DNA of 64,000 nucleotides from Chloracidobacterium thermophilum B (GCF_000226295.1 NC_016025.1:496001-560000); one strand, 5' to 3'. Positions 44,269-55,144 are shown, numbered from the stretch's first letter. Program-made: numbers and translations. The notes: generated by a model not told the origin, from the sequence alone.

Positions 44269-44622
44269 CTAAATCGTCCTCAAACTGTGGATTTCGGTTG
44301 CCCCACATCAGAAATGGCGGTTTCCCTGGCGGCTGAGGGAAGGTTGACGCCGGAAACCGGCCAAGCGATACGTTTTGCAGGGACAACTCACTTATACCTT
44401 ATAAGCAGGCAAATCGAGTACCAAAACGCGCCCCCCGATAACCCAGCCGACCAAACGCCGCAAAAGGTAAGCAAACACACGTATCCCAGACAGTACGGCG
44501 GGCAGGCGGGCCTGTCGGTCGGCGTCGGAAGCCACGTGGAGACCGGGCTTCCCTGACCGAAAATTCGGACAGGCATTCAGATTTTCGGTTTCTCCGGCCG
44601 GATTTTGGCAGCGCCACCGGAA
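44269..44622. other. Intergenic stretch between receptor 1 and the DUF3108 gene
   Basis: About 354 bp upstream of the receptor start. It should contain the receptor promoter, but I see no convincing -35/-10 pair, riboswitch or repeat. The readings on both strands look like antisense or random frames. Confidence 0.45.
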
Positions 44623-45585
44623 CTAGCGCCGCCGTTCGGGACGCAGCTCCGGGCGGAGCAGCGTATAGCCTACCAACTCGCCTGTCACCGTCACGCCCCG
44701 CGCCTTGAACTGTACCCGCACCGGCAGACGCGCGGCATCTTCTGATACCCAGAGCAGAAAGCTTCCCTTGTAACGGGTAAAGCCGGACTCGTAAGCCTTG
44801 AGTTCCAGCTTGCGGGCGCGAAAGGTTCCGGCACTGGTCTGGATACGTGCCACCTCTGGCGTCACCACCACCGGCAGGTCATAGATGCGGTCATCTTCTG
44901 TCAACACCATCGGGATGACCGCGCCGGGTGTGAGCGGATGCGTACGCAGGACGTACCAGAAGGTTTGCAGGTCGGTCGTCCAGCCCCGGGCCGGAAGCGT
45001 CCGGGTGTTGACCGCCCCTTCGCCGTTCTGTTCCAGTACCACGCGCTTTCCGTCCGTGCGGGCCTGGCAGGTCATCTGGAGGCGCTGGCGCTCGCGCTCG
45101 CGCAGTGTGCGCTGGTTATAAAGCAGCCCCAGATCAGTGGACTCGACTACGGAAAGGTATTCATTCCGCACGTCCAACCGCAGCAGCGCCGGAAGAAATC
45201 CGCGCGTCCGGGCCTGGGCGTGGAAGGCAATTCCCGCTGACGGCAGTGGACACGGCCCAATTTCCGGCTTGAGCTGGGCCACAAGTGCGGCTCTTGCAGG
45301 CTGGGCTTGATCGAGTGAAACCACAGACAGCACCAACTCCCCCAGTTTGCCGGACAGCGGGAAGCGCGAAAGACTGAACTCATACGTCAGCTTCTCGCCT
45401 ACGGCAAACGGAAATGGCGGCTGGATGGGAAAGGGCGGCGCAACGGTCGGCGTGCCTGCCGGCGTGGTATCGCTGACAGGCGCAGTGGGCGTCTGTCCCC
45501 GGGCAACCGTCACAGAAAGGCCGGAGAGAGCGGCCAAGAGAAGCATCCACAGGCAACAGAGGAGAAGTTTCAGTGGGAATCTCAT
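44623..45585 (-). CDS. DUF3108 periplasmic protein
   Basis: The 320-residue protein has a signal peptide (LLLCCLWMLLLAALSGLSVTVARG), a proline-rich segment and a DUF3108 domain: FAVGEKLTYEFSLSRFPLSGKLGELVLSV, DLGLLYNQRTLRERERQRLQM, and the closing FRARKLELKAYESG with a final beta sheet. DUF3108 proteins are periplasmic or outer-membrane-associated with no known activity. The ATG at 45585 begins the signal peptide; a longer frame to 45831 is antisense to its neighbour. It is 26 bp from the BtuF-like gene on the same strand, so both probably form an operon. Confidence 0.85.
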   Translation of the reverse strand: MRFPLKLLLCCLWMLLLAALSGLSVTVARGQTPTAPVSDTTPAGTPTVAPPFPIQPPFPFAVGEKLTYEFSLSRFPLSGKLGELVLSVVSLDQAQPARAALVAQLKPEIGPCPLPSAGIAFHAQARTRGFLPALLRLDVRNEYLSVVESTDLGLLYNQRTLRERERQRLQMTCQARTDGKRVVLEQNGEGAVNTRTLPARGWTTDLQTFWYVLRTHPLTPGAVIPMVLTEDDRIYDLPVVVTPEVARIQTSAGTFRARKLELKAYESGFTRYKGSFLLWVSEDAARLPVRVQFKARGVTVTGELVGYTLLRPELRPERRR

Positions 45586-45611
45586 GGTGCGGCCAGGTTT
45601 CAGGACAGTTG

Positions 45612-46631
45612 TCAGGGGCGTTCCGCAGATGGGAAAAGCCGGGCTTCGAGATGCTCGGCGGCGTCGGCAAGATGCTGGGAGACGGTCGTCAGCGCGCGGC
45701 TTTCCACCACCACCAGACGGTTGGGGTCCCGGCCGACGGCCGCCGCCACGGCCGGGTCTTCCAGCCACTGCCGGCGAACCGCATCTTCCTTGCCCGACTC
45801 GGCGCTCACCACAATGACATCGGGCCGCCACGCCAGAAGCTGCTCGGAACTGATCTGGCGAAAACCGACGATGCCCTGTTCGGCGGCAACGTTGACGCCT
45901 CCAACGGCGCGTACCAGGTCATCGAAGGTTGTCTCCGCGCCGGCGGTGAAGTGTGACCCGCCAAAGGACAGCATCCGCAGCGGCCGTCCACGCTGCCGCG
46001 CCCGTTCGCCAAGGGCCGCAAAGCGGCGGTCCATCCCGGCCACGAGGGCTTCGGCCGCCGCCGTTTCCCCAACCGCTTCGCCAATGGCACGGATGTTGGC
46101 TCGGATGTCAGCCAGACCGCCGAACCTGGTCAACCGATAGACCGGGGCCCCGCCAGCGCTCAGCAGTTCCACGAGTTCCGCCCGGCTGTAGCTGGCGACA
46201 AAGATAAGATCAGGCCGCAACTGAAGAATGGCCTCGGCGCTCCCGCCACACCGCCCCGCGACGGTTTGGGCGCGGTCGGCGCAGTAGCTGTAGCGCGCAT
46301 CGTCGGCCAGATGACTCAGGGCCACAAGGCGTTCCGGTGCGACCAGCGCGAGCAGGATTTCATCGGTTGCCACCGTCTGCGACACGATGCGCTGCGGTTT
46401 GGCCGGCAGCACGAGCTGGCGGCCGCTGCTGTCCGTCACGGTACGGGTTGGCGACGCCTTCCCTTCAGAGGCCCGTTCCCCCGAAGCCGACGGCGCGAAG
46501 GGCAGACACCCTGGCAGGACGGTCAGGACCAGCGCCAGTCCGGCACACCCGATGATCCTGATGATGCAATGACGAGCAGCCACACTTCCCCGGCAGGTTT
46601 CAAACGGCATTCGCGGCGTAGAGCTTAGCAT
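45612..46631 (-). CDS. BtuF/FepB-like ABC-transporter substrate-binding lipoprotein
   Basis: The 339-residue protein has a lipoprotein signal (GLALVLTVLPGC) and a periplasmic-binding fold of the cobalamin/iron-siderophore class: QRIVSQTVATDEILLALVAPERLVAL, LRPDLIFVASYSRAELVELL, GGVNVAAEQGIVGFRQISSEQLLAWRPDVIVVSAESGK and ALTTVSQHLADAAEHL. Two cysteines, in YSYCADRAQTVAGRCGG, could form a disulfide. It would deliver corrinoid or chelated iron to a permease that is not in this window. Ligand identity is unknown; cobalamin is suggested by BtuF resemblance only. An ATG at 46610 is an alternative start. Confidence 0.85.
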   Translation of the reverse strand: MLSSTPRMPFETCRGSVAARHCIIRIIGCAGLALVLTVLPGCLPFAPSASGERASEGKASPTRTVTDSSGRQLVLPAKPQRIVSQTVATDEILLALVAPERLVALSHLADDARYSYCADRAQTVAGRCGGSAEAILQLRPDLIFVASYSRAELVELLSAGGAPVYRLTRFGGLADIRANIRAIGEAVGETAAAEALVAGMDRRFAALGERARQRGRPLRMLSFGGSHFTAGAETTFDDLVRAVGGVNVAAEQGIVGFRQISSEQLLAWRPDVIVVSAESGKEDAVRRQWLEDPAVAAAVGRDPNRLVVVESRALTTVSQHLADAAEHLEARLFPSAERP

Positions 46632-46703
46632 TCAAAGCCTGGCTTCCCAACGTAGCGCATGTTCACGGGCATCAACCCGGCAAAACGGCACAGTCCGGTT
46701 CCT

Positions 46704-48899
46704 TCAGTTTTCAAGCGGCTCGCGGTAGCGTTGCAAATCCTCCGGTGTCACCTGGTCAGCAGGCGTCAGGCGGTAGTGTTTCTCTGCCATCAGGACCCAC
46801 TCACCGCTGTCCGTCCTGCCAAACATCAGCAAGGCAACCAGATCGGGTTGAATGAACTGCGCCACGATCGGCCGGCAAAGCAGGCCCGGAAACTTTCTGG
46901 CGCACATCGCAGCGTCCTGCTCAACCTGAACCAGGCTGGCTTGTTCCTGACGGCCTTTTGGGTGGCTGCCTTTGGCCTGAACGGGAAAGACGTAATGCAC
47001 GCCGTGCCTGTCCACACCGACATACAGTTCGTCGGTTTCGATTTGTCCGATGCCTGGCACAGTCGTGCGCAGGTGATTCTGCAGGGAGTAACAAACCGCA
47101 CCGGTGAACATATCTATCAGCCGGTTGTAACGCACCCTGGCCAGCAGGGCTTGTTCGTCGTCCAAAGCATAGCGGCTGACCAATCCCGGTGTGGCATCAG
47201 GTATTTTCGTCTCCGTAAGGTTCGGGTTAGGCACAATGCGCGCCAAATCAGCGTTCACCAGCACAAAGCGATAGCGTGACCTTCCAGCCGGCTGAATCAT
47301 CCATGCTTTGCCGGACGGTGCGGTGCCGGATACCGATGGCGGCAGGGGGGTGCGGTAGCGGAAGCTGTAGATGACATCACCCAGATTCTTCGGCAGTTCC
47401 ACCCCCGACGCCTGAGCTGCCCTGACGATGTCAGCCCGCGTAAAGCTGAATTCCGTCGCCCCCGGCTTGTAATTCTCCCTGAAGATATGTTCCACAATGC
47501 TGGCGTATTCTTTCGTCATGACGCCTCCGTTGCGCGCGTTTGGCAGGCTCCGGGCCTTGGATGTGCTGCCGAAGGCATTCCGCGCACCTGGCCAGTGCAG
47601 GACAACGACTTCCTCACGCAGCAGTTCGCGGGTTGCCGTTGCCAGCCGCGTGCGAAAGAGATCGATGCTTTCCACCTCGTAGCCCAAGTCCTGCGCCAGT
47701 TCGGCCAGGATTTGTCCCGTACGGATCAGCACGCGCAGATACGAAGCCTGGTCGCCAACGACATAGGCCAAGCGTGCACCAGGACGCAGCACCTGACGCA
47801 ACTCGGACAGATGGCGCACCATTCCACCAAAATACAGCTTTGTCACCCGGCCGTAGAGCCGTTCAAAACCGCTGGTCTTGCCAAGTTCCAGCCGGCGTGC
47901 CTCGATGCTCTCCACCAGGGCCTGGATGCGCGGACAGGCGGCGACCCAGCTATCGTCATCGTCCTCGCTGGTCACTCCGCGCGTGTTTGAGCGAATCAAC
48001 CCGCGCTTGAGGGCCTTGAGATCGGCGCGATCCCGGATGAAACCCAGTACAACGGACTCCAGGCGCGTCGTCCGGGTGTAGTCCTTCTCGTTCGGGTAGG
48101 GCGGTGACGTAAAGACAACATCAATGGACTGTGGCTGGAGCACATCCAAAAGTTGGCGCGCATCAGCGAGATACACCCGGGCCGGAGTGTCGCGTCCACG
48201 CATCTGGCGCAAATCCTGCGCCATGCACCTGACCCGCTCCAACCAACTGCTGACGACCGGCGCATCCGGCTTGACGGCTCCCACGCCCACCTCCGGGCCG
48301 AAACGGAGGTTGCTGATGGACTCAACCAGGGCCCTGGCGAGCGCCAGCAACTCGTGGTGGCGCCAACGGCTATCGGTATCGGCCTGCAAATGTTCGAGAA
48401 GAACGAGGGTTTTGTGCAGAGGGAGCGGACTTATGGAGTTGGTCAGCAGCAACTCCATCTGTTTCGGTGGAAGCTCTCTGAGTTCCAGAGGCGGTGGAGT
48501 GCGGTTGCCATTCGTCGCAGCAAACAGTCCAAACGCCTCATCGGCAATGCCAGACGCCCGAAGTGCCGCCCAAGTCTTGCCGGCAACCCATTCAGCGTGG
48601 ACTGACAACGCATCCGGGTCTGGACGCCAATCCACCTTGGTCCGGCTGGCAAACCAGGCCACGGGATTGCTTTCAATGCCGACGCTGGGAATGCCGAGCT
48701 TCTTGCATTCGACGAGGGTCGTCCCCGTTCCGCAAAATGGGTCGAGAACACAGTGGTGCTCCGAAACGCCAAACCGGTGCAGGTAGTGGCGCACCAGGTG
48801 AGGTGGAAACGACAGTACGAAGCGATACCAGTTATGAACCGGCTCGTCGGCGTCGTCCATCTGATTGTTCTGTGGAGAAAACTGGCGTGCGTCACGCAT
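46704..48899 (-). CDS. Fused DNA methyltransferase/putative endonuclease (single-chain RM-like enzyme)
   Basis: The 731-residue protein has an N-terminal amino-methyltransferase: SAM motif I DPFCGTGT at 53-60, followed by the catalytic TSPPY at 264-268 with YPNEKDYTRT, i.e. gamma-type order (motif I before IV), N4-cytosine or N6-adenine class. The C-terminal 280 residues hold a possible PD-(D/E)XK nuclease: DELYVGVDRHG near 623 and VFPVQAK at 637-643 (D then QxK). Host-like codon use suggests long residence. No separate specificity or restriction gene flanks it. tRNA-Arg lies 136 bp away. Nuclease activity is inferred from motif shape. Confidence 0.8.
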   Translation of the reverse strand: MRDARQFSPQNNQMDDADEPVHNWYRFVLSFPPHLVRHYLHRFGVSEHHCVLDPFCGTGTTLVECKKLGIPSVGIESNPVAWFASRTKVDWRPDPDALSVHAEWVAGKTWAALRASGIADEAFGLFAATNGNRTPPPLELRELPPKQMELLLTNSISPLPLHKTLVLLEHLQADTDSRWRHHELLALARALVESISNLRFGPEVGVGAVKPDAPVVSSWLERVRCMAQDLRQMRGRDTPARVYLADARQLLDVLQPQSIDVVFTSPPYPNEKDYTRTTRLESVVLGFIRDRADLKALKRGLIRSNTRGVTSEDDDDSWVAACPRIQALVESIEARRLELGKTSGFERLYGRVTKLYFGGMVRHLSELRQVLRPGARLAYVVGDQASYLRVLIRTGQILAELAQDLGYEVESIDLFRTRLATATRELLREEVVVLHWPGARNAFGSTSKARSLPNARNGGVMTKEYASIVEHIFRENYKPGATEFSFTRADIVRAAQASGVELPKNLGDVIYSFRYRTPLPPSVSGTAPSGKAWMIQPAGRSRYRFVLVNADLARIVPNPNLTETKIPDATPGLVSRYALDDEQALLARVRYNRLIDMFTGAVCYSLQNHLRTTVPGIGQIETDELYVGVDRHGVHYVFPVQAKGSHPKGRQEQASLVQVEQDAAMCARKFPGLLCRPIVAQFIQPDLVALLMFGRTDSGEWVLMAEKHYRLTPADQVTPEDLQRYREPLEN

Positions 48900-49388
48900 C
48901 GTTTTGGTTCACGCGGACTCCCGCAACCCCCGATTCGGCGCCATTCAAAACCTGCCAGACATCATTTCCATCCTCCGGCGGCTTGACAGCGCAGCTTCTT
49001 TCCGGGTAGCGATTGTCCGGCAGACGGCAGATGTGCTTGCGTAGCTCAGTGGATAGAGCAACCGCCTCCTAAGCGGTAGGTCGCCGGTTCGATTCCGGCC
49101 GCGAGCATCTTGCCGGCTGGCTCCGTCAGGCAAGTAACCGGCTTGGCGTCCCGGCAACCACCGGCAGGGCTGATCAATCCCAGTCACCCAAGCGGATGCC
49201 TACCACGGTAATGTGTCATCCCGAATGTCATCCCGCTGCGGCAGCCCGTCCTGATGGCAATCCAGCAGGTCGGGCAACGGTGCCTTCTGCCCGGCCGGAG
49301 GCCGGTGATACACAAGCTGCTGCCGCAAAGCCCGCCCACTGTATCAGCGGCCCCGCCTCCCTCAATCGGCAAATCCGTCGGCTCCAGT
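48900..49388. other. Intergenic region holding tRNA-Arg
   Basis: About 490 bp between the RM-like gene and the permease. Apart from the tRNA at 49035-49107 I see no supported feature; the plus-strand reading into the permease is antisense. Confidence 0.6.
49035..49107 (+). tRNA. tRNA-Arg (anticodon CCT)
   Basis: A 73-nt cloverleaf. The acceptor stem pairs GCTTGCG with CGCGAGC (one G-T wobble), the D-arm has AGCTCAGTGGATAGAGC, the anticodon stem CCGCC/GGCGG-type encloses loop CTCCTAA with anticodon CCT (reads AGG), and the T-arm is GCCGGTTCGATTCCGGC. The discriminator is A; CCA is not encoded. It is the only tRNA in the window. Confidence 0.93.
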
Positions 49389-51320
49389 TCAACCAACATG
49401 GACACAGGGGCGTTTTTCCGGGTTATCAACCGCTTTGCGCAGCACCTCGTGAACCACCGGAGCCGTGTCGCCTTCGCCCAGAAACAGATACTTGAAGGCG
49501 TAGCCAATCGGGCTGCCTTCCGTCCACCCAAAGTACACGTCGGGAATCACACCGGTTTCCTTCTGGGCATGGAGCAGAAAGGCCGCAATGGCGTTGGGCA
49601 CGGCCGGACTGTCACAGCGCAGAACACGGTGCTTCCCCACCGCCACCCCGTGGACTTCAAGCACCTCATCATTGAACTCGGAGGGATTGACGATCTGCAC
49701 CTCGAAAAACAGCACCGGTTCATCGTGGTTGATGCGGTGCACGCGCTTGAGTTCAGCGCGTTTGCGGGCATATTCCCGCTCGGTGCCGGTCTGGGGGCGG
49801 TTGGCCGCAATGCGGAGCATGTTGTTGCGGACGGCTTCGTGCAGAAACTTTTTGGCCTTGTCATCCAGAACGACCCGCTTTGTCCGCAACTCTGTCGCCC
49901 GCAGCGCCCGCGACACCAGCGAAACAAAGATGAGCGACAGAATGAACGCCAGGCAGACCTTCAGCCCCGTTGGGCGTTCGCGGATGTTTTCGAGCGTCGT
50001 GTAGGCAAACACCAACGCAATGGCAATGAAACCGGCGTAGGTCCAGCCTCCATCGCGGCGGGCCGAGATGACGACGGCAATCGAGGCCGACAGCATCAGC
50101 ATGAGCACGCCGGTGGCATAGGCGTCGCCCTGGGCTTCAATGCTGGCGTCGAAAAACCAGGTGACGAACAGTGTTACGCCCGTGATGACCACCACCAGTG
50201 GGCGATTCGCCCGCGCCCACTCCGGGGCCATGCCGTAGCGCGGCAGGTAGCGCGGAATGAGATTCAGCAGCCCGGCCATGGCGGAAGCGCCGGCGTACCA
50301 CAGAATGGCCGCTGTCGTCAGGTCGTAGAGCGTCCCAAAACCGACGCCGAAAAACTCGTGCGCCAGATAGGCCAGCGCGCGCCCGGCCGCCTTGCCGTTC
50401 GGTTCGAGCGCGGACGGCGGGATGAGCAGGGTCGTCACCAGCGAACTGCCAATGAGCGCCAGCGACATGATGACCGCCGCCGTCAGCAACAGCTTTTTCG
50501 CATTGCGGATGCGCCCGGCCGGGTTGTCGGGCGTGTCGGTCAGATCGCCCTTGATGAGGGGCATGACGGTCACACCGGTTTCAAAACCGGACAGACCAAG
50601 TGCCAGTTTGGGGAAAGCCAGCAGTGACAGCACGAAAATCAGCCACACATTGCCGTGGGAAGCACCCGCCGCCAATGCCTGCTGCCAGCGGGGAAACACC
50701 TCCGGGTGGGTGATGATTTCGTACAGCCCCCGGCCGATGACGATGACATTCAGCCCCATGAAGGCAATGACCAGCCCGACAGCCAGATAAATGGCTTCGG
50801 CAAAGCCCTTGAGAAAAATGGCTCCCAGCAGGACGAGCAGGAAAAAGGTCAGCAGCAACCGGTGGTCGAGCCAGTGCGGCGCGAAGGGATTTTCAATCAG
50901 GTGCTCGGCGGCGTCGGCCGCCGAAAGCGTGATGGTGATGACGAAATCCGTGGCGGCAAAACCCAGCAGACACAAAACGAAGGTCTTTCCCCGCCAGCCC
51001 GGCAGCAGTTGTTCGAGCATGGCGATGCTGCCCTGCCCGTTTGGGCTTTCGCGGGCCACACGCCAGTACATGGGCACCGCCCCGAACAGGGTCAGCGCCA
51101 CCAGAAACAGCGTGGCGACGGGTGCCAGCGCGCCCACGGCCAGAAAAGCGATGTAGGGCTGATACGCCAGAGTCGAGAAGTAATCCACACCGGTCAGGCA
51201 CATCACCTGCCACCAGGGCTTGGTGGGATGGGTGTGGACGCGGGCCTTGGCAGCGGAAAGCGTCCGATCACGTGCGCCTTCCAGAAACCAGGCCCTGAAC
51301 CGAACAATGGTGCGTAACAT
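49389..51320 (-). CDS. APC-superfamily amino-acid permease with cytosolic C-terminal domain
   Basis: The 643-residue protein has 12 hydrophobic segments of the APC type ([81 protein letters not shown]). After residue 480 there is a soluble C-terminal part ([26 protein letters not shown] to [22 protein letters not shown]) that is not part of the core transporter and may be regulatory. Proton-coupled amino-acid uptake is likely; substrate unknown. The start at 51320 follows the alignment of the first helix; a longer frame to 51659 has no family match. Confidence 0.88.
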   Translation of the reverse strand: MLRTIVRFRAWFLEGARDRTLSAAKARVHTHPTKPWWQVMCLTGVDYFSTLAYQPYIAFLAVGALAPVATLFLVALTLFGAVPMYWRVARESPNGQGSIAMLEQLLPGWRGKTFVLCLLGFAATDFVITITLSAADAAEHLIENPFAPHWLDHRLLLTFFLLVLLGAIFLKGFAEAIYLAVGLVIAFMGLNVIVIGRGLYEIITHPEVFPRWQQALAAGASHGNVWLIFVLSLLAFPKLALGLSGFETGVTVMPLIKGDLTDTPDNPAGRIRNAKKLLLTAAVIMSLALIGSSLVTTLLIPPSALEPNGKAAGRALAYLAHEFFGVGFGTLYDLTTAAILWYAGASAMAGLLNLIPRYLPRYGMAPEWARANRPLVVVITGVTLFVTWFFDASIEAQGDAYATGVLMLMLSASIAVVISARRDGGWTYAGFIAIALVFAYTTLENIRERPTGLKVCLAFILSLIFVSLVSRALRATELRTKRVVLDDKAKKFLHEAVRNNMLRIAANRPQTGTEREYARKRAELKRVHRINHDEPVLFFEVQIVNPSEFNDEVLEVHGVAVGKHRVLRCDSPAVPNAIAAFLLHAQKETGVIPDVYFGWTEGSPIGYAFKYLFLGEGDTAPVVHEVLRKAVDNPEKRPCVHVG

Positions 51321-51438
51321 ACATTTTTCAGTCGTCAGGCCTGTGCCTGAAGCCCTGACGACCGCTCCGGGGCAGCATTCTAAAGCATTTCGCAGTTTGG
51401 CCAAACTGAGCGAAACAAAGCCGCCGCCAGGGCGTGCG

Positions 51439-53970
51439 CTAGTCTCCGCTGCGCAGGATGCCGAGTGGTTTTTTGCGGAGGATGTCCCAACTGGCCACGC
51501 CCCCCACCAGAAGGACGAGCAGAAACGTTCCCCCGGCACCAATGAGCCAGTCTTCCCAGAACGGAAGCCACTCGCTGCGCAGGACGTAGCGGGTGATGTA
51601 CCAGCTTGCCCCCAGCGCCCCGCCGCCGCCGATGATGACGGCCGCCACAGCCAGCGCACCGTATTCGATGAGGGTCAGCCCGATAAGCGTCACGAAACGC
51701 GCCCCAAGGGTTTTGAGCAAGGCGGTTTCATACTGCCGCTGATAGCGGGTCAGGGTCACAGCCCCGATAAGCATGGCCACGCCGCTGAACACAACCAGGC
51801 TGCCAATTGTGGTCAGTGCCGATTGAAGGCCCTCCAGAATCGTGCGCACCGTTTTCAGGAACTCACTCGTCAGCGCGACCAGAACGTTGGGAGACACCCT
51901 GGTGACCGCTGCCGTCAGCTTGCGGTAGGCGTCGGGCGAGCGGTCAAGGACATCCGTTTTGACCGTTCCCAGGAAGGTCTGTGGCGCTTGCTCCAGAACC
52001 TTCCCCGGCCGGGCCACAATGGCAAAAAACTGCTGGCTGCGGCGCGGCTCGATGCGCCGGATACTGCTCACGATGCCGGTCACTTCCCGCCCCTGGATGT
52101 CAAGCGTCAGGCGGTCGCCGACACGCACACCGAGATTGTTTTGCAGAAAGGTCTCCAGCGACAGCTCCAGGGTGTCCGAGGGCGTGGGGGCCCACCACTT
52201 CCCTTCCACGACGGTTTCCCCGGCATCGAGTTCGGCCCGGTAGGTCAGGCGAAACTCACGGTCAACGGCTGCCCGCCGTCCGGCTTCCCGGATGGCGGCG
52301 AAGTCAATCCGCCGGCCGTTGATGGCTGTAATCCGCGCCGAGATGAGCGGAATAAAGGTCGGACGGGTTTGCAGATGTTGTTCCACGACGGCCCCGACCC
52401 GGTCGGTCTGGGAAGGCAGGACGTTGAACAACAACAGGTTCGGGAGGTTTTCGGCGGCCGCCAGATTGACGCTGTAGAGCAGATTGCGCTCCACCAGGCG
52501 CACGGTCAGGGCAAAGAACAGTCCCACGCCGACCGTCATCACAATCACGGCGGCCTGGTTGCCGGGCCGGCGCAGTGCCGCCAGTCCCTGCCGGAGGGTG
52601 AACAGGGGCACGTGCCGCCCCAGACCTGCCAGCCGGATGACCACCCAACTGACGGCGTAGAGCACCAGCAGGGTCACGGCCATGGCCTGGAACACGGTGT
52701 TGCCCAGACTGAATGAACCTGCCTGCCAGAGAAACAGTCCATACAGCCCGCCCAAAGCGACGAGTCCCACTGGAAGCGCCCAGCGCAGCGGCAGTGCCAG
52801 CGGTTCGACCCGACTGCGGAGGAGCAGATTGGGCTTGACATTGCGCACACCGGCCAGCGGGACGACCGAAAAGGCCAGCGCCACGATGAGTCCGACACCA
52901 AAGCCCTGCCCAATGGCAGACCAGGTCAGCTCGAACACCACCGGAAAGGGAAACTGTCCGGCGGCCTTTGGTCCCAGCCCCCGGACGGACAACGCCGCCA
53001 GTCCCCAGCCGCAGGCGCTGCCCAGCAGCCCCAGCATGGCCATCTGGAGTGTATAGACGCCAAACACGAGAGAACTGGAAGCGCCCAGACACTTGAGGAC
53101 AGCAATGGCGCGGATGCGCTGACCGATGATGGTGTAGGTGACACTGGCAATACCGACGCCGCCCAGCATCGTGACGGCAATGCCGACCAGTCCAAAAAAG
53201 TTTTCGGTTTCGTCCAGCGGCGCAGCCACACGGGCTTCACGGGCGCGGGCGGTCTCGACCGACACCCCGCTGTTCGTCGGCAGTTCCTGGCGCAGGGCAC
53301 GGGCCAGGTCGGCGATGCGGTCGGGACGGTCGCCAACGCGCAACCGTACGGCATAGGTGGCGCGTGCGTCAGGTGTCAACAGTCCCGTCGTTTTCATATC
53401 AGCCGCCGACATCAGAACGAGCGGTGACGCGCCGATGGCCGTCGGCGTATCCTCGCGGCGGAAGGTGCCGCGAATGGTGAACGTCTGATTGCCAATCTTC
53501 AGCGGCTTTCCCACGGCAGTGTCCAGGCGGTCCAGCAGGGATGCCGCCACGATAATCCCCCGCCCGGTCAGCAGGTCATAGTGGTACGTTCCGCTTTCCA
53601 GAAGGATTTGCCCATCGAGCGGGTAACGTTCATCCACGGCGCGCACAAGCACGCGCGTCGCTTCGTCCCGGTCAGTCACAACACCCGTCGCCAGCTCGAT
53701 GGCATCGGTGCGAGTGGCATCGGGAAAGGTGAGCAGGACGGCATCCAGACGGGGGCGCAACACCGCCAGCCGCCCGTAAGGCAACCGGACTTCCACATCG
53801 GCCGCCAGAAAGCCACGGGACTGCCGGACGAGCGCCACGCGCAGGTTCTGAATGGCCGAGCGGAGGGTGATGACCAGCCCTGTCCCCACAGCCAGGCAGA
53901 CGAGGAAAAAGACCATCTGACGCCAGGTGGCCCGCATCTCGCGCCAGAACATACGCAGGGCAAACAGCAT
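51439..53970 (-). CDS. FtsX-like ABC-transporter permease (YbbP/DUF214 type)
   Basis: The 843-residue membrane protein has an N-terminal helix ([25 protein letters not shown]), a large periplasmic domain, and two FtsX cores ([72 protein letters not shown]). The duplicated layout fits the YbbP permeases that pair with a LolD-like ATPase (YbbA). No ATPase gene is adjacent in the window. Such systems move lipids or lipoproteins or act mechanically in the envelope. The start at 53970 begins the first helix. Confidence 0.9.
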   Translation of the reverse strand: MLFALRMFWREMRATWRQMVFFLVCLAVGTGLVITLRSAIQNLRVALVRQSRGFLAADVEVRLPYGRLAVLRPRLDAVLLTFPDATRTDAIELATGVVTDRDEATRVLVRAVDERYPLDGQILLESGTYHYDLLTGRGIIVAASLLDRLDTAVGKPLKIGNQTFTIRGTFRREDTPTAIGASPLVLMSAADMKTTGLLTPDARATYAVRLRVGDRPDRIADLARALRQELPTNSGVSVETARAREARVAAPLDETENFFGLVGIAVTMLGGVGIASVTYTIIGQRIRAIAVLKCLGASSSLVFGVYTLQMAMLGLLGSACGWGLAALSVRGLGPKAAGQFPFPVVFELTWSAIGQGFGVGLIVALAFSVVPLAGVRNVKPNLLLRSRVEPLALPLRWALPVGLVALGGLYGLFLWQAGSFSLGNTVFQAMAVTLLVLYAVSWVVIRLAGLGRHVPLFTLRQGLAALRRPGNQAAVIVMTVGVGLFFALTVRLVERNLLYSVNLAAAENLPNLLLFNVLPSQTDRVGAVVEQHLQTRPTFIPLISARITAINGRRIDFAAIREAGRRAAVDREFRLTYRAELDAGETVVEGKWWAPTPSDTLELSLETFLQNNLGVRVGDRLTLDIQGREVTGIVSSIRRIEPRRSQQFFAIVARPGKVLEQAPQTFLGTVKTDVLDRSPDAYRKLTAAVTRVSPNVLVALTSEFLKTVRTILEGLQSALTTIGSLVVFSGVAMLIGAVTLTRYQRQYETALLKTLGARFVTLIGLTLIEYGALAVAAVIIGGGGALGASWYITRYVLRSEWLPFWEDWLIGAGGTFLLVLLVGGVASWDILRKKPLGILRSGD

Positions 53971-53992
53971 GGCAAGGTAGCCGGGGGCGGGG

Positions 53993-54775
53993 CTAAAAAA
54001 TCGTCCAGGAAGACGGCTCGGAGGGATCACCAGCCGGAGGATGATGGTCCATGCAACGGTAGGCAAGGCGCTGGCGGCGCTCCTCGCCGCCCACCCGGTG
54101 CGCATCGAGCAGCACCCGCTGCTCCCTGACCCGCAACCGATCAACGGCAAAGCCCACGTCCTCGACCATCATTTTCAGGCACACGGAAGTAAATCCCCAG
54201 AAGTTGCTTGCGTCTGCATTCGGCTGTCCCCGGTCCGGGAACCGTTCAGGGTCTGGGAGAAAGCGCATCACTGGCTCAGACCGCAGGGCTTCCGGCAACT
54301 CGGAATCTATGCAATAGGACTCAATCAGAAGCCGATGCGACGCCAGCGCCGCGCCGTTGGAAAGAGCGCGGTAAGGGTCGGCCGTGTGGTAGAGCAGCCC
54401 CAGCATAAGCACGATGTCAAACGGCCCATAGGCGCTCAACGAAGCGTCCAGAACATTGACCTGATGGTGTGGGATGTCCACGCCCTGAATCATGGACAGC
54501 AGCGCAAAGCCGGAGTTATCCCGGTGGCGGTAGTCGAACGCAACAACGGAGGCTCCCTGCCGATGCGCCCGGAAACTGAAATACCCGTTCGAGGCCCCCA
54601 CGTCCGCCAGGCGGATACCGGTCAGGTCTTCCGGCAGTTCCAGCTCCAGCCACAGTCCCTCCGGGTTGTACGTGCCATGCGTCCGAACACCAGGGATCAC
54701 CTCGAAATCGTGGTGCCAGTGGTGGGCTGCGATCAGCCGCCGGGCGGCATCTGTCTCCAGCATCTTCTCATCCAT
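53993..54775 (-). CDS. Class I SAM methyltransferase, DUF1698/CmoB-like
   Basis: The 260-residue protein has the motif ETDAARRLIAAHHWHHDFEVIPGVRTHG common to CmoB-like methyltransferases, SAM motif I LADVGASNGYFSFRAHRQGASVVAFDYR, and the FDIVLMLGLLYHTADPYRAL motif IV. CmoB-type enzymes modify tRNA wobble uridine, but many relatives act on sugars or small molecules, and the tail here (RVREQRVLLDAHRVGGEERRQRLAYRC) is not specific. The start ATG at 54775 is preferred to a TTG at 54802. It ends 22 bp before the permease start, same strand. Confidence 0.82.
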   Translation of the reverse strand: MDEKMLETDAARRLIAAHHWHHDFEVIPGVRTHGTYNPEGLWLELELPEDLTGIRLADVGASNGYFSFRAHRQGASVVAFDYRHRDNSGFALLSMIQGVDIPHHQVNVLDASLSAYGPFDIVLMLGLLYHTADPYRALSNGAALASHRLLIESYCIDSELPEALRSEPVMRFLPDPERFPDRGQPNADASNFWGFTSVCLKMMVEDVGFAVDRLRVREQRVLLDAHRVGGEERRQRLAYRCMDHHPPAGDPSEPSSWTIF

Positions 54776-55144
54776 TCCGTAGTCGCGGACGCATTTCCCC
54801 AACGGCCCGCAGGCTCAGCCGGTTGAAGGCACGTCACGTCGCAACGACTTGTTCAACATTCTTTTGCCGGACAGCATAGACCGGGGAACGATTCCGACAC
54901 CAGACTGCCCGGCCAGTTTTCCAATCAACCCGCAACAGCCCCAGAGGTCGTCTTCAGGCCCGGAGGTCGTCTTCAGGTACGGCCTGATGTGCATCCGCGC
55001 ATCTGCGTGCCAAAACCGGAAAAGGCACGTGGCGGATGCCCCTCCGCCCCGGCTGTGCCATCCGGCGCTGCACCCCCCGTCTGGTGTGCTACAACATCAC
55101 ATCCGAAAGTTCGGCAAAACCATTCAACCACATGGCGTCAGCTT
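54776..55144. other. Intergenic stretch upstream of proC
   Basis: About 369 bp. It holds a 19-bp imperfect tandem repeat at 54940-54977. The proC promoter should be here, but I see no convincing motif. A longer in-frame reading upstream of proC from 54989 has no family match. Confidence 0.5.
54940..54977. repeat. Two-unit 19-bp tandem repeat
   Basis: CCCAGAGGTCGTCTTCAGG is followed directly by CCCGGAGGTCGTCTTCAGG (one difference). It is too short and has too few units to be a CRISPR array. Confidence 0.75.

Noticed and set aside
46632-46703. Cobalamin riboswitch before the BtuF-like gene
   Set aside because: Only 72 bp separate the genes and no B12-box sequence is visible.
49254-50627. 457-codon plus-strand reading
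   Set aside because: Antisense of the APC permease; composition is the mirror of membrane helices.
54940-54977. Possible CRISPR-like repeat
   Set aside because: Only two adjacent 19-bp units, no spacer, no cas genes.
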